From Limonium bicolor (Eukaryota; Streptophyta; Magnoliopsida; Caryophyllales; Plumbaginaceae): DNA of 64,000 nt. The translations under genes and the position numbers were made by a program. Where the stretch lies: the NCBI GenBank assembly GCA_023374045.1, contig CM041782.1, positions 181,804,629 to 181,868,628 of the forward strand. Reading direction: 5' to 3'. Below are positions 23,115 to 34,238 of this stretch, piece after piece (the stretch's first letter is position 1; each line of letters opens with the position of its first letter). The notes beneath the pieces are model-generated. The model was not told the DNA's origin and ran no database searches. It saw nothing but the letters and a program-made list of their open reading frames with translations.

Positions 23115-23660
23115 GACATACACAACTCCCATGACTCTTCTGAGTGGGGGATAAATGACGAACCAGATGGAAGACCAACCGCCCTCCAAATTCACGTGCT
23201 TAAAGAAAGTATACCAAGGTGTCGGGAGTAATACCACCATCGGTGCAGACAGCCAAAAAGGCGTTCAGGCATCCTAGGGCGTTAGGATTCAGGTAAGCAA
23301 GTGTGCACCGGCGGCACGACAAGAAACCAAGGATAAAAGGGTGTGGAGGAAGACATAACCCATGGTGGAAATGCTCTCGGTACACCACGAACCCTCGTCC
23401 AAAGGAGTCAAATGGGTGCTCCATCGGCACTGGTACATGAATCTTCGTTCCCAGTGGGACTTGGACACCTCTCATCACCTTCTTCACATCCTTTACGGAA
23501 AGACTGGAACCAGTGCCCTATCACAGAAACTCCTGGCTTTCCTCCACTGTTGGGATTACGACGAAATTCTGAACACAACCATCGCCATTAACAAAAATCA
23601 TGGAGTTTCCAGATGCCGGAGTAGAAGAATTGGAATTTGCAGACACCATTAAAAGAGACA
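23115..23660 (-). pseudogene. Antisense fragment of a gypsy accessory ORF (putative gypsy-type transposase domain)
   Basis: On the minus strand, 23487-23200 reads VPVPMEHPFDSFGRGFVVYR, EHFHHGLCLPPHPFILGFLS and LAYLNPNALGCLNAFLAVC. This looks like the domain named transposase (putative) gypsy type, found in accessory or gag-like ORFs of plant Tat elements, where the pattern is HF..GLRLPLHPF..... L.PN.W..L.AF..C. The codon before KKVMRG is GTG, so no true start is visible; upstream coding is broken. It abuts the RT fragment in the opposite direction, so this is a junction of two different elements or an inversion. The family name is from memory, hence the moderate score. Confidence 0.45.
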
Positions 23661-24439
23661 GTGAGAGAAATGAAAGCTCAAAAGTCAAAGAAGCAAAGAA
23701 ACAACGAGAGCGCAATAGCACAAAAGCAAGACACAGGAAATTTGAAAGTAGAAGAAAGCGGAAGGAAGAAAGGAAGCAAACGGATCACTTTATATAGACT
23801 GAGAGGAGGCATGTCACGTCGAAAGTAATCATAACCTACATCCACAGCCGTGTCAAACAAAAAGTAGATTCAGAAGACGAGGAGGCAACGACTAGAAGGG
23901 GCACGCCACCGGAAGACCCTCAATGGCAGAAAGTTCAAACATCAGTTAAAAAACCTTTTCTTTTAAATTCTTTAAAAAGAACGGTCTTGTGGGACTAGGG
24001 AGGATGGACGGAGTAGAAAACACAAAAATAAACTTACAATAAAGGAAGATCTTCCCTTGAGGCCAAGGAAAGATCTTGTGGGACTGATGAAGTGGGGTGC
24101 TACCGGACGAAACAGCCTGGCTACTACCGAAAGCAATGACGAAACCTCATACTGGTAGAAAGGTAGAAACACGGTCAAAAGGGCCGCTCTTTCCGGTCGC
24201 GAAGAGCAAGAAGCCTTATGGGGATTCCTACCAGTAGTAATAAGGCAAAGATCTACCGGTAGTGCCGAAGTGTTCAACAGTTAGTAATAAAGAATAAAAC
24301 TATGAAAATAGCCTCATGTACTATAGAACATTCCAGAATAGCGTAGGCCCACAAAGGCAGTTAGACTCCACAGTAAGTCTATAAATAGGGACCATTGGCT
24401 ATGCAAAAAGGCACGCTTACATTAATATACTTGCTGATC
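23661..24439 (+). mobile_element. Short LTR-like remnant with TATA box
   Basis: No coding. The stretch ends with a plant-type core promoter: TATAAATA at 24380-24387 in CTATAAATAGGGACC, followed by about 50 bases before the next LTR begins near 24440. Short words such as GGTAGAAAGG and ACCGGTAG recur at 24130-24265. Probably the U3 part of an unclassified LTR cut off by the next insertion. Confidence 0.35.
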
Positions 24440-25293
24440 GTAACACCCCCGAATAAACTCCCAACAGTACATTCAACACGCCTAGCCACAATACGGGTAA
24501 ACTATGCAGTGGTATAAACTCCATTCCGGGTGTCACAGACGCCAACCACCCACGTGGTTGACACAACCACTTATCCAACACCAAGTTACGGTCTGTATGA
24601 CTGGAACCAGCCCTTAACCAAAACTCATATACAACATAAAATACAATTCCCAAATACCGAGTACATACATCATAACTACCGAGTTAAGTGTTACACTACT
24701 TGGTTACACCCCGAGTCAAGACCCACCCGTAGTAGCCTATACATTAATGCATTATCCCAAACCAAGAGTCTCACCCTGAGGGACTACCCCCCACGGTAGC
24801 CCTTCCACCTACGCTCTGTCACGTTCTAGATGGTAACCTGTAAAAATAAAGGACTCAGTAAAACTATGCTGAGTATGAATATGTGTAGCCCGTATGTTGT
24901 CGGGCTACACGACTACTTGGTCGAATATTATTAAGTCCAGTTTACATGCTATAATAAAGCAATAACACACAACATGTGTTATCAATATAACAACTCACAA
25001 CATGTTGAGCACAGGAATAGCAGCAAGCACGTCAATCATGAATACAAATAGAGCGCGCCAGAGAATATAAGTGTTGATGAACCTCAATATGGGATCATTC
25101 AAGCGTTGTGTGTTTTCATTACTTTTCCTTTGTTCTCATAATGTGTATTTTCTTTCTCTTTCCTCGCACCAGGTCTGGGGATATAGTTTAGTTCCCGTGA
25201 CCAAATCGTGTAGGTGCCAATCTTTCCTTGTTTCTTAAGGATTATTTGTGAATTCTCTTATCACCACAATTTGGAGAACGTCTTCTCCATAGC

Positions 25294-25430
25294 CAATCCT
25301 CCATTCTCGGCGTCGTGCGTTGAGAAAGAGGGGTCATCTCTAGACCCTAGGATGTGCTCGCTAATCCTCCAGTCCCGGCATCATGCGTCGAGAAAGAGGG
25401 GTCATCTCTAGACCCCAGGATAGCTCTCCC
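25294..25430. repeat. Two-copy 69-bp tandem repeat
   Basis: Two copies of about 69 bp (from 25294 and 25363), each with AATCCTCCA, a GCGTYGAGAAAGAGGGG block and TCATCTCTAGACCC. They differ by a few substitutions. Confidence 0.75.
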
Positions 25431-25445
25431 TATTGTTTTAAATAT

Positions 25446-25665
25446 TACTGGCCTCTTCCCCAGATACCAAGGGTCCGTCTCCATGTTTATCTTTAATGTT
25501 ATGGGCCTCTGCCCCCGGATATAAAGGGACTGTTTCCCTATTTAGTTTTAATGCCATGGGCCTCTGCCCCCGGATACAAAGGGTCCGTCTCCCTATTTAT
25601 TTTTAATGTCATGGGCCTCTGTCCCCAGATACAAAGGGTCCGTCTCCCTATTTATTTTTAACTGG
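25446..25665. repeat. Minisatellite, four units of 55 bp
   Basis: GCCTCT starts at 25451, 25505, 25560 and 25615, giving periods of 54, 55 and 55. Each unit reads GGGCCTCTGCCCCCGGATAC, then AAAGGGTCCGTCTCCC, then TATTTATTTTTAATG. Units three and four are nearly identical, unit one most diverged. Confidence 0.85.
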
Positions 25666-26469
25666 CATTGGCTTATCATTATCGTTGATAGCTCGACACC
25701 ATAGTGGGTGTCATTAGTATCCCTCTATAGTTAAGAGGAGTTTCCTTGATTTAAGTAATTTCCTTGGTTATTGTGACATTTAGTGATTTTTATCACGTAG
25801 TCTTTCGTAACCGAGAAGTGACTAAGTTACTGTGTGCGCGCAAGCAAAGTATAACCAGAATATAGCAAGCGAATAAGCAAGATAAATAAGCAATTCATTC
25901 ACATGCTTTACACAAGCTCATAGCAGACAAGTAAGCACGGTAAACAAATATCCGTTTTCATACATTAGTCTTGTGGTCATTGTCAAACAAGGCACACAGC
26001 AAACAAGCCGTGTAACACGGCAACATACGGACCACACATATCCATACCTTATTCAGAAGCAAGTGTCATCTCACACACGGGGTACCGGTTGGCGTTCGTT
26101 ACGGCCCTAACGTTGATTTAAAATAACGTGTCAGTTCATGATTTCATGTGGTGACACTTTCCTAGTTTATCTCATTTATATCGGGTGTTATTCCCGAGGT
26201 GAGTTGTTGAATGTACAATTTGTTCTAGCCCTTAGAACTACCCAAATACTCACCTTAGATGTTTATTTAATTCCTAAGACGTTTACATCGTCGTTTTACA
26301 AGTTAACTAAGTACTTCCCTCTAGCTAATGCCTTAGGGTATTATGAGCACTAACATGTAACAGGTTTATCTAAGATGGATTTGCATTAACCTAAGAGGTA
26401 TTATTTCCTTAGCTAAATAGCTATGATTTAAGCTCATCATTTACACAATCACACCCCTCAATCACTTCT

Positions 26470-27062
26470 AGAACTCCCTTATACTAAAGCTTAAACTTTT
26501 CAAAACTGAAATAAAGTTCTTGTGTATAACCTTGTCTTATCCCACTTTTAATGTATCGAATGGTGTCTAAACTTCCCAAGATGTTCCATAAATTTATCTA
26601 GTTGCTTTAGAAGGGTTTTGGGTCCATTATAAAGCTAAAATCACACTCATAACACTCATGTAACTCAGTCATACAGAAGCTACACATTTAATGAAATCTG
26701 AAACATGATCTATATATTTCCTCTTGATTCTTGTATCTACCTAGCTCAACCGATGTTTGATTCTTTCCCACAGAATTTACCCATCTAGCTATGGGTGTTA
26801 ACACTGTTTTAGACTCAAAACTAAACCAATGAGACACTCACAGAACTTCTGCTCTTAAGTACACATAAGCAGCCCACGCAAGGCAATATGAAGAGAAAAA
26901 AAACCCAAGTGGAACTACATAACTAGTAATCTCTCTTTTGTTTCTGTTCTGTTGGTTATTGATCTGTCTGTTTTGATCTGTCCCAAATATCCATCTACGT
27001 AGCTAGGTGTTCTAGCCACATTTCCAACCCAAATCAACCTAAAGTAATTCTACTAAATCCAC
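26470..27062. repeat. Degenerate ~185-bp tandem array, left part
   Basis: About three diverged units with landmarks near 26561, 26776 and 26977. Each has a TCTTATCCCA/TCTTTCCCACA/TCTGTCCCAAA-type word, then a CATCTAGCTA-like word, then a run of ACTCAAAACTAAACC type. The array continues after A1 at 36067, so A1 inserted inside it. Confidence 0.55.
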
Positions 27063-28100
27063 TGCAAACGATTTATTTGATATATTAAAAACTTAGAAAT
27101 AATCCTAGAAATCAACAAATCAATAGACCGTCGGGTTCCAAAAATCCCGGTCATAGTAGTATAGCAATTTAGAAGCGACCAGGTGTCAATCCACGGGACT
27201 TGAGGTAAATAAGTCTAGCCTAAGACAATGGGTAATTCAAAAGGGGTTGTTTTTGTTTTGGGATTTAAATAAATAACAAGAACGAGATAATTAAAATAAC
27301 AAACAGGAAAATAAATAACAGATAAAGTGATAGATGATATGGATGAGCGAGACTCTGGGTTCAGGTTAAAACCGTTTGATCAATTATGTCCACTGGTTTA
27401 ATTAAAGACAGATTGGCAAAATTCCTAATATTTTCTTAAGAGCTAAATCCTAGTCTCAGAAGAACTAGTTTACCAGAAATGCGGGGTCTAGTCTAGACTC
27501 AAGCAGAAACACATGTAAACGGATTAAGTACGGGGAATAATAATTTGCGTCTGAAGGAATAATTAATTAATCTAATCAATAATTCCACAGATATACAGAT
27601 TAATTTAACCGATCTATTTATCACTTGGTCGGATCAAAATAGATTTAGTAAAGCAGTTCAATAAACTCATGACAATTATTAAAAAGCGCAAGAATAACAT
27701 TAATCGTAACAATCCGCAATTAATTAAAACCAGTAAATATAAATTACATAATTAAAACAAACTTAAATAAACCATCCCCCAGAGTAAATCCTCTAAACCG
27801 ACATAATAAATAAATAGAGCGAATAAGAAATCATCTTATCTGACATCCTGATATTGCGTTGTTATTTGGACTGATAATATGTTGATTTATCGGTTGAATA
27901 ATGGGTGTGAATGGAAAATGGATGAATGGATTATGAAGGTGAGTGAGGTGCTGTATGATGGTGGTATCAGATGGAGGAGTGTGAGAGTGAATGGGAAATT
28001 GTGGATGAATGAAAGAGTGAGATGAATGGAGGTGGTATTGTCTAGTAGTGGTGTGGAAACACCACGTACTGGAAGTGTTGGGATGGTGATGTAGAGCTCT

Positions 28101-28108
28101 ATTTATAG
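28101..28108 (-). promoter_or_regulatory. A1 LTR TATA box (3' LTR copy)
   Basis: On the minus strand this is CTATAAAT within GAGCTCTATAAATAGAGC, itself nearly palindromic. The 5' LTR copy lies at 35291-35298. The palindrome array lies about 220-580 bases upstream in transcription sense, that is, in U3. Confidence 0.65.
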
Positions 28109-28329
28109 AGCTTGTGTGGATGTTTAAGGTGGTGGGTTGAATGGTATTTGAGCTGGAAAGAAGAAAACTGATCATGGAGCATGGGAGAATGAATTTGATA
28201 ATGATAGTGATAAGAGTGATTAATGGTATATGATTGTGAATGGGCGACTGTAATGGGGTGGTGTGTTGTCAGAAGTTTAAAATGCTAAACTTTGTTTTTC
28301 TTCAAGCGGCGCTTCAGATTGTGGGCCTG

Positions 28330-28690
28330 TGTGACGTCCGCGTTTGCGTCCGTATTTCTGTCCGCGTGCGGACGTGACTAAAAGGGGCTGTCCGCGTGCA
28401 GACGTGAATGTAAAAAGGAAACCCGATCTAGAGTTGTCCGCAATTCTGTCCGTTTTCCGGACGCGTTTGAAGTTGCAAGCGTCTGTGAATTAGTCCGTTC
28501 TACGGACGTGAGTGTAAAAAGGAAACCCGATCTAGAGTTGTCCGCAATTTTGTCCGTTATCCGGACGCGTTTGAAGTTGCAAGCGTCCGTGAATTAGTCC
28601 GTTCTGCGGACGTGAGTGTAAAAAGGGGGAAACTCGATCTAGAGCTGTCCGCTTTTGTGTCCGTGTCTTCCCATCCGGACACATATCCGG
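28330..28690. repeat. Palindrome array in A1 3' LTR, core GTCCG...CGGAC
   Basis: Many small inverted repeats: GTCCGCGTGCGGAC, GTCCGTTTTCCGGAC, GTCCGTTCTACGGAC, GTCCGTTATCCGGAC and TCCGGACACATATCCGGA. Most sit in a larger tandem unit of about 105 bp containing GTGTAAAAAGGAAACCCGAT and GTTTGAAGTTGCAAGCGT, repeated about twice plus partial copies. Confidence 0.9.
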
Positions 28691-28859
28691 ACATGTGTAA
28701 ATTTTCCTCTTTTTATTCCAAAAGCTCTAAACTCCCTCCTAATCACGTCCTAAGCCAAAATATCATGAAAACAAGAAGGTAAATGCATAAATCTAAGTAA
28801 AAGATATGGAAAACATGGGTTTAAAGCACTCAAAAGATAGATCAATAATCAGTGCATCA

Positions 28860-28885
28860 AATTCCCTCACACTTATCTTTTGCTT
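28860..28885 (-). other. A1 polypurine tract
   Basis: In element sense, ACAAGCAAAAGATAAGTG runs into GAGGGAATT directly before the 3' LTR. The AAGTGTGRGGGAATT form is what I recall from Athila-type elements. Two further copies of the motif occur inside the element (29741-29772 and 32636-32656). Confidence 0.7.
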
Positions 28886-30281
28886 GTCCTCAAACAAAAT
28901 AGAGAATAAAACTATCTTCCAAGTTGTAGCATTGAAACACAGAGTTAAACAGATACAGACAGAAAGCAAGCAATGATGACGATCAAAAGAATAATTCTGC
29001 ATCTGGATGTAGGTTTTCGCAGTCAGTGAAAAAGAAGGATTTTTAAAAGCATGGAGAAGTCAGAATACAAAATCTGGAAGTAGACTAACTTGGGATCTTC
29101 CACTATTTCTTTCCTCTAACCTTTGGATGACAAGGGGTGTGAAGTAATGCCTTATTCAGCAATACCTTTCAACACCACATACTCATGATCAAAATTTAAA
29201 CTGCAATCAATTTTTCACATGCAAAAGCATTCTTTTTCTAGAGATATATATAAAACAATCGAATTATTGCGAATTGTAGAGTTATTGTGTAACCCAGACT
29301 TTTCTCTCTATCCATGTAACGGTGTTGGGCCAACTATCCCAGATCCTGAGACCTTAGGTAGATAGGTGTTAAGGCACCCTTAAGACTTAATAACCGGATA
29401 GACGAGGCCTACTTTTGTTCAGAAAAATTTTTGTTTGATCAGTGGAGTACCTTGCCTTATCCTTTTCATTCCAAACTTTCAAATCATTTCCAAGAATCCC
29501 AAGTTAAACTAATTCAGTTTCCATAATCAACTAATCCATCAAATTTCTGTGAAAATAGATTACTTTGAATAAAATTAGATATACAAACACCCTAAAGCAG
29601 AAGGATTCTTGAGGTAGTCAACATGCCTTGATTTTTAAATCTGTTTGAAGAGGTGATTTTCTCGAAAGCAAGTAGACAAATAAAGACATGTGTGATATTT
29701 AAACCCAACTTGCACATTCAGATTGATTTTTCTACTCTTAATTCCCCCCCCCCCCCACACACACACTTGAGAATGGCAATGTCCTCAGTGCGTAGAAACC
29801 GAACCCCAAGTAAGCATGCATTATAGCGTAGAACAATGGAAAGAAAATAGAGATAACAAAATGTAAAAAGAGTACTCCCCAATGTTCCAGAAAATCGTAA
29901 GTTCGTGTGCAGCTGAGGTTTATTTGTTGTGCTATACGTCCCCTCGAGTGCATAAGTGTTGAGTGTAAAAATAGAAGAGACTGCACAACATAGCATTAGA
30001 GGAAAGTAGAATAGAAATTTAACATTTAAACACTGCAAGTTAGTCTGTACGGTTTACGACACCGTTTACCCTTCAAAATAAAATAAAATAAAGGTAAAAA
30101 CATCAAAAGAGTGCAAACTAAAATAAATAACAACTGAAACAAAAATTAAACAATAAATAGATGATCACTGTGATGGTCCCGGCGGTGGTCTGTGATTCAG
30201 CTGGCCCATGAGTCTCTCGATAAGTAGAGCTGTCCGACTCTGAACCTCGTCGCTGCGCTCTATGCGCTGGGTAATCCGGTC
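28886..30281 (-). other. A1 3' non-coding region with an extra polypurine-like motif
   Basis: Between the accessory ORF and the polypurine tract there is no supported ORF. A run of 14 Cs followed by an ACACAC repeat (29744-29767) is, on the element strand, TCAAGTGTGTG... then Gs then AATT: an expanded polypurine-like motif. The short ORFs overlapping this run are products of the simple repeat. Confidence 0.5.
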
Positions 30282-31421
30282 CTAGGTCTGGTGCAGCTCA
30301 TCAATATGCCCTGCTATTTGCTTCTGTCTCTGCTGGACGGCTCCGACCTGCTGCTGTATCGCCTGCTGCTGTTGTATGAGTGTATCCATCGTGGTCTGCA
30401 GCTCTGGAGGAATGCTCATGACCGGAGGACTAGGTGGCTGCATGGTGGTAGTGGTCGCCGGTGCAGAGCCCGAAGTCGAGGAGGATGCAGTAGCTCCCAG
30501 GCCAGTGCTTCCGCGTACCCTGCTTCCATCCGCTAAGCGCATGAAGCCCCACCTCTTCAAAGTCTGAAGAGAGATAGGACTCTCGCCCTCTCGCATGTCA
30601 ACACCGGTGAATACGTCGCCAGGGAGCACACAGGCGAGGTGGTGGTGGATGAAGAAGGGAAATATAGGCGTGATCTTCTTCTTCTTCGATCGCAGGTATG
30701 TGACCACCTTATGCAGCTGATGGAACATGATGTATGGAATGGAGAGCGATCGCTGTGGAGGAGGAGGCGGTGATAGGAGGTAGTCGATAAGCACACAGTC
30801 CTCATCAGTAACATCATTTCCAGCACGAGGCCAGATCTGATGGCTGAGGATCTCTGCAACCAGCCTCTACATAAGCGATGGGAGGCTAGTGTAGGGGATG
30901 AAACCTTTACTCTCCTCTCCCCGATGTCGAGATGTCTGACTAATCTCCTGGACCCATCTAGTCCTAGTGGTCCTCAGTAGCTCCTCACTCATATCTACAT
31001 GGGCTTCTACGTTATCCGGAAGCAGAAAAACGGTACTAAATGTAGTGGGAGTGATCTCAACCAGATGGTGGCGCACGTAAGACGTGATGACACTCAGAGT
31101 ATCGTGCGCTTGGGCGTTCGCGTAGAACTCCCGGACGAGGTTAGGAGCAAAAAGGCCTTCACCCATCCTCAGTACTGTGGCGATCCCGTGTCACTCAAAG
31201 ACAGGTTGTATCTCTGTGGAGTTAATCACCTCTGATGCTATACGCCTCTCCATGACAAATTTCCCGCCCTGGTCGAACCAGGTATGGGCGACGGCGGAGA
31301 TAAACCCGTCCTAACGTAGTGGAGAGGGCGGTGGAGGGGGCGCAGCTGATGTATCATCGGGTCGTGGGTCTCGCAAAGAGGACCCCGAGCGTGTAACCCC
31401 ACCTCCTCTAGTACGAACCAT
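30282..31421 (-). pseudogene. A1 accessory ORF, putative plant transposon protein domain, three in-frame stops
   Basis: From an ATG at 31421 one frame runs 380 codons to the stop at 30282, interrupted by TAG at 31313-31311, TGA at 31193-31191 and TAG at 30869-30867, without any frameshift. The N-terminus is basic and then Pro-rich (residues 1-36). The central part is the domain seen in many plant retroelements as putative plant transposon protein: FISAVAHTWFDQGGKFVMER, PNLVREFYANAQ, an LPYIM-type motif (here IPYIMFHQLHKVV), and a final W-G-F-M segment. The C-terminus is Ser/Thr/Pro-rich followed by a Gln-rich coiled coil (LIQQQQAIQQQVGAVQQRQ). It occupies the env position but has no evident signal peptide. 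The lack of frameshifts suggests it was open until recently. The domain name is from memory; molecular function is unknown. Confidence 0.75.
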
Positions 31422-32147
31422 CTATTTGTTGTTGTCAGACAGAAAATTAAAGTTCAACAATAAAGGATGCAATGCTGAAAGTTAAAGAAGACACAAACTG
31501 ACAGAAACGAGCCCATAGCAGTTCATATTCTCAAAAGTTCTTTTAGCGCTTGCAAGCAAGGAAATTTAGGGCTTAATAGTCATAATATAAAGCGTAACTA
31601 ACAACACACATTAAGGTGCAAAGCCAGAAACAAAAATAAAAAAATTTGCAAAATTCAACATGTCCGGACTTGTGTCCGGATGGGCTGGCGCGGATGCAAG
31701 TCCGGACAGCGCTAGAACCCTAATTCGAAGTCGCGGCGACAGAATTCACCCAAATCACAAAATTTTCCCAGATTGCGCAGAGTTCTCCCAAATTCGTATG
31801 CCCATAACCTAAATCATGCTAGAACCGTCTCAACTAATTATCTAATCCTTCAAATGCTACTAATTTCAAAACTGAACTGAAGAAAAATGGCATTTCCGAA
31901 CGAGAAAGAAAAAAAATCGACGTTCAAAACCTGTGAAGTTGAAGGGAGAGATTGAAGGGTTGTGGGTTGGCGTCGGTGGAGTTGCGGCGGTGCGGCGGCA
32001 TCGGAGTTGCGGTGGGTGGCGGCGCCAGCGTTGGTTGCGGTGGAGAGGAGGGTGGTTGTATTCGGGTGGAGTTTGACAGTAGAGGAGAAAACAGGGAATA
32101 GAAGAAGAAAGGAAGAACAGAGAAGAAGAAGAAATCAGCGTTTTCTC
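31422..32147 (-). promoter_or_regulatory. Leader of the A1 accessory ORF
   Basis: In element sense a pyrimidine-rich stretch (about 32140-31930) ends CTTCAACTTCACAG/G at about 31945-31929, a good plant splice-acceptor pattern, 500 bases before the ATG at 31421. An inverted-repeat cluster with TCCGGA words lies at about 31660-31706. A spliced or separately initiated mRNA for the accessory ORF is therefore plausible. A short Pro/Ser-rich ORF on the minus strand (32151-31924) is probably leader rather than gene. Confidence 0.35.
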
Positions 32148-32420
32148 TCATCCGTAAAGCCGTCCGTGTATGCGGACGTCACTACCTGCAATCGTCCGTG
32201 TAGACGTCCGTATACAGACGTGACTAAGTTGCATGCGTCCGCAATTGAGTCCGTATACGGACACGGCTATTTGTCGCGTCCATGAATGAGTCCTTATACG
32301 GACATCAATGGGAATAGAGAAATTTTGAAACATGTATGTCCGTGTAAGTGTCCGTTAAGCGGACATGTGGGCGCTGTAACGTGTCCGCGTGGAGCGGTGC
32401 GGACTCAAGTCCAGACATGT
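32148..32420. repeat. Internal palindrome cluster of A1, core GTCCG...CGGAC
   Basis: Inverted repeats such as GTCCGTATACGGAC, GTCCGTTAAGCGGAC and GTCCGTGTATGCGGAC recur every 30-60 bases. It has the same core as the LTR array but lacks the 105-bp unit. It lies directly upstream, in element sense, of the accessory-ORF leader. Confidence 0.85.
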
Positions 32421-32635
32421 TGAAAATACCTCTCTTCTTTTTTTTGTATATATAAAATAATTTGAAATTTAAAATTGTAAATCACCAACAATATCACAGA
32501 AGACTTGATAAAGGTAACTAATTAAACAATAAGTTGTAAATCAGGTAGGATCAAATTAAGCACACATAATACAGAAAGCAAAGAGTGAGGGTGTAAGAAT
32601 TGTTCCCTGATCTTTTAAGGAGTAATGCTTCGTGA

Positions 32636-32656
32636 TTCCCCCACACTTGAGTTCAG
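32636..32656 (-). other. Internal polypurine-like motif of A1
   Basis: In element sense, CTCAAGTGTGGGGGAATCAC. It is closer to the family consensus than the tract at the LTR, and lies between the gag-like ORF and the accessory ORF. The bases around it (32421-32635 and 32657-32850) are AT-rich without ORFs. Confidence 0.5.
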
Positions 32657-33053
32657 CCAAGCACAAATTTAGCTAATTGAGAATTTTCAAATCTGCAAGG
32701 CCAGAAGAACTCAAGTGGAAACAGATAAAACCATTAGTAGAATATAAGAGCCTAGGCTCTTTCAATATGCATGACAGCTATTAACATACCACAAAATAAA
32801 AGACAAAAGAGCGAAATAAACAACTAAACCAAGAAAGCGAAAAGGGATACAAACCGGTGGGTTGCCTCCCACCAAGCTGCCCGGAGTTAGAGTCTCTGGC
32901 TAGACTCTCACTTCGTTATCCAGGATCGAAAATAAAAGTTGACAGTGGTGCCAACGGGGATATGAAGTGGCCAGCAATCAGGATTAAGCCACCTGGATCA
33001 AAACAAAGTGTTACCTCAACAAATAAAATAGGAAAATAAATGCTCCACAGAAT

Positions 33054-33617
33054 CTAGTCCTTGAGGAGGTATTGACGGTAACGGGTCTCAAGCAGAAGAC
33101 CAGGTGTTGATTGTTGTTCTTCCTCAAATTGGAGGATGTAAACATCTTCCTCCCTTAAGTGAGGCTCGAAAAGGTTTTGATACTGGCAAAGTGGTGGTGG
33201 TTCTTTCTTCTCAATTTCGAGGATGTAAGCATCCTCGTCTTCTGGATAGAGCAAGGAGAAGGAGGAAAGAAAACCGTCTACAGTAGGGTATACTCCGTCA
33301 TGAACTGCTTTGTTCCTCGGTTGTTGCAATATTAGAACTAGCTGAGTTTTTAACTCCGCAATTGTGTCTTCCAATTCAGCAAAGAACTTCAGTTTGTTCA
33401 TGTAGAAATCTTCTTCTTCAGGTTGTTCGACACCATTGTTTATGATTGTATTGTGTTGTGGAACACCTATATTCTGCAGGTAATCTGGTTGATCCGCTAA
33501 CCACTATTGCTCTTGAAATTCAAGACAGTCCTCGATCTCATGAGGTCTCGTACACCATGAGCAATATATATCTTGGGAATAATAGGAATCCCAATCGAAT
33601 TCCTCCTCACTTGCCAT
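33054..33617 (-). pseudogene. A1 short gag-like ORF with zinc-knuckle motif, one in-frame stop
   Basis: From an ATG at 33617, 187 codons run to 33054 with a single TAG at 33506-33504 (codon 38). Residues 19-31 read CSWCTRPHEIEDC, a C-x2-C-x3-H-x4-C arrangement, one residue shorter than the classical knuckle but, as I recall, the spacing in Athila-type Gag (C-x2-C-G-G-x-H). It is followed by an acidic region and a helical segment (FFAELEDTIAELKTQL). The capsid part of Gag is absent, so this is either a Gag C-terminal remnant or a small nucleic-acid-binding protein. It lies about 620 bases after the primer site, where gag starts in complete elements. Confidence 0.55.
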
Positions 33618-34238
33618 TATTAGTTAGAAATAACTAATAACAAAAATAATTGTCAATCAAATCCTTTGCCACATTTTTTTTGAATTAAATAAAACGAAAA
33701 TTAATGCAATAAAACTTAAACGGACAGAATTAAATTGCAGGAATTTAAATGACAATAATTTAAATGACAGAACTTAAATAACTGGAATTTAAATAACAAT
33801 AAAATAAATGGAAATTAAATAACAAAAATTGCTGAAATTTAAATTGCAGAAAATTAAATGACAAAATTAAATGACGATAAATAAATAACTGGAAATCAAA
33901 TGGCAGAATTTAAATGACAGAATTTAAATACAGAAAAATAATTAGCTGGAAATTAAAATGACAAAAATAATAAAATAAATAAATAACTGGAATATTAAAT
34001 AACTACAAATAAAATGAAAAGTAAATTGCTGGAATAATTAAATGACAGAAACAATAGTAGTACAATAATCAACAAAAGAAAATGATAACTAATAATAAGA
34101 CTGAATTACGAAACAAAAACAAAAATAGCAAACAGAATATTAGAAACAAAATAGAAACAAAAATAAAATAAAAACAAAAATAAAAGATACAAAATATTAT
34201 AATATAACAAATGAATTAACCAAGGCTTAGGGACTTGA
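33618..34238 (-). repeat. A1 leader: AT-rich region of degenerate short repeats
   Basis: No ORF. The plus strand is A-rich and made of loose repeats of about 15-18 bases such as AATTTAAATGACAG and AATTTAAATAACTGG from about 33680 to 34040, grading into AACAAAAATA repeats. It lies between the primer site and the gag-like ORF, so the RNA leader would be U-rich and weakly structured. Confidence 0.7.

Larger units (their letters stand above)
24440..27062 (-). mobile_element. Large reverse LTR F, left part (continues at 36067)
   Basis: The left edge GTAACACCCCCGAATAAAC is the reverse complement of the conserved LTR end GGGGTGTTAC, with the last bases changed. The order of landmarks matches the other reverse LTRs: CCACGTGG near 24549, a TTTTTACAG acceptor-like block at 24837-24852 (reverse), GGGCTACACGACTACTTGGTCG near 24901, and a GGTACCGG block near 26081. 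It also holds two minisatellites and the start of the 185-bp array. Element A1 is inserted at 27063. Sequence decay is greater than in E1 or E3. Confidence 0.6.
27063..28859 (-). repeat. A1 3' LTR
   Basis: In element sense it runs from 28859 (TGATGCACTGATT) to 27063 (CGTTTGCA). A palindrome-rich region occupies about 28330-28690, a TATA box lies at 28101-28108, and a tRNA-Asp-like region lies at 27150-27197 on the plus strand. Confidence 0.92.

Noticed and set aside
27150..27197. A tRNA-Asp gene
   Set aside because: The anticodon arm is missing and the T-arm does not pair properly; it is an LTR sequence repeated in the other LTR. Reported as tRNA-like only.
29744..29767. C14 plus ACACAC tract as a regulatory microsatellite
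   Set aside because: In element sense it is an expanded polypurine-like motif of A1; simple slippage explains its length.
30282..31421. A functional envelope glycoprotein in A1
   Set aside because: No signal peptide, membrane anchor or cysteine pattern is seen; the sequence fits the putative plant transposon protein domain and has three in-frame stops.
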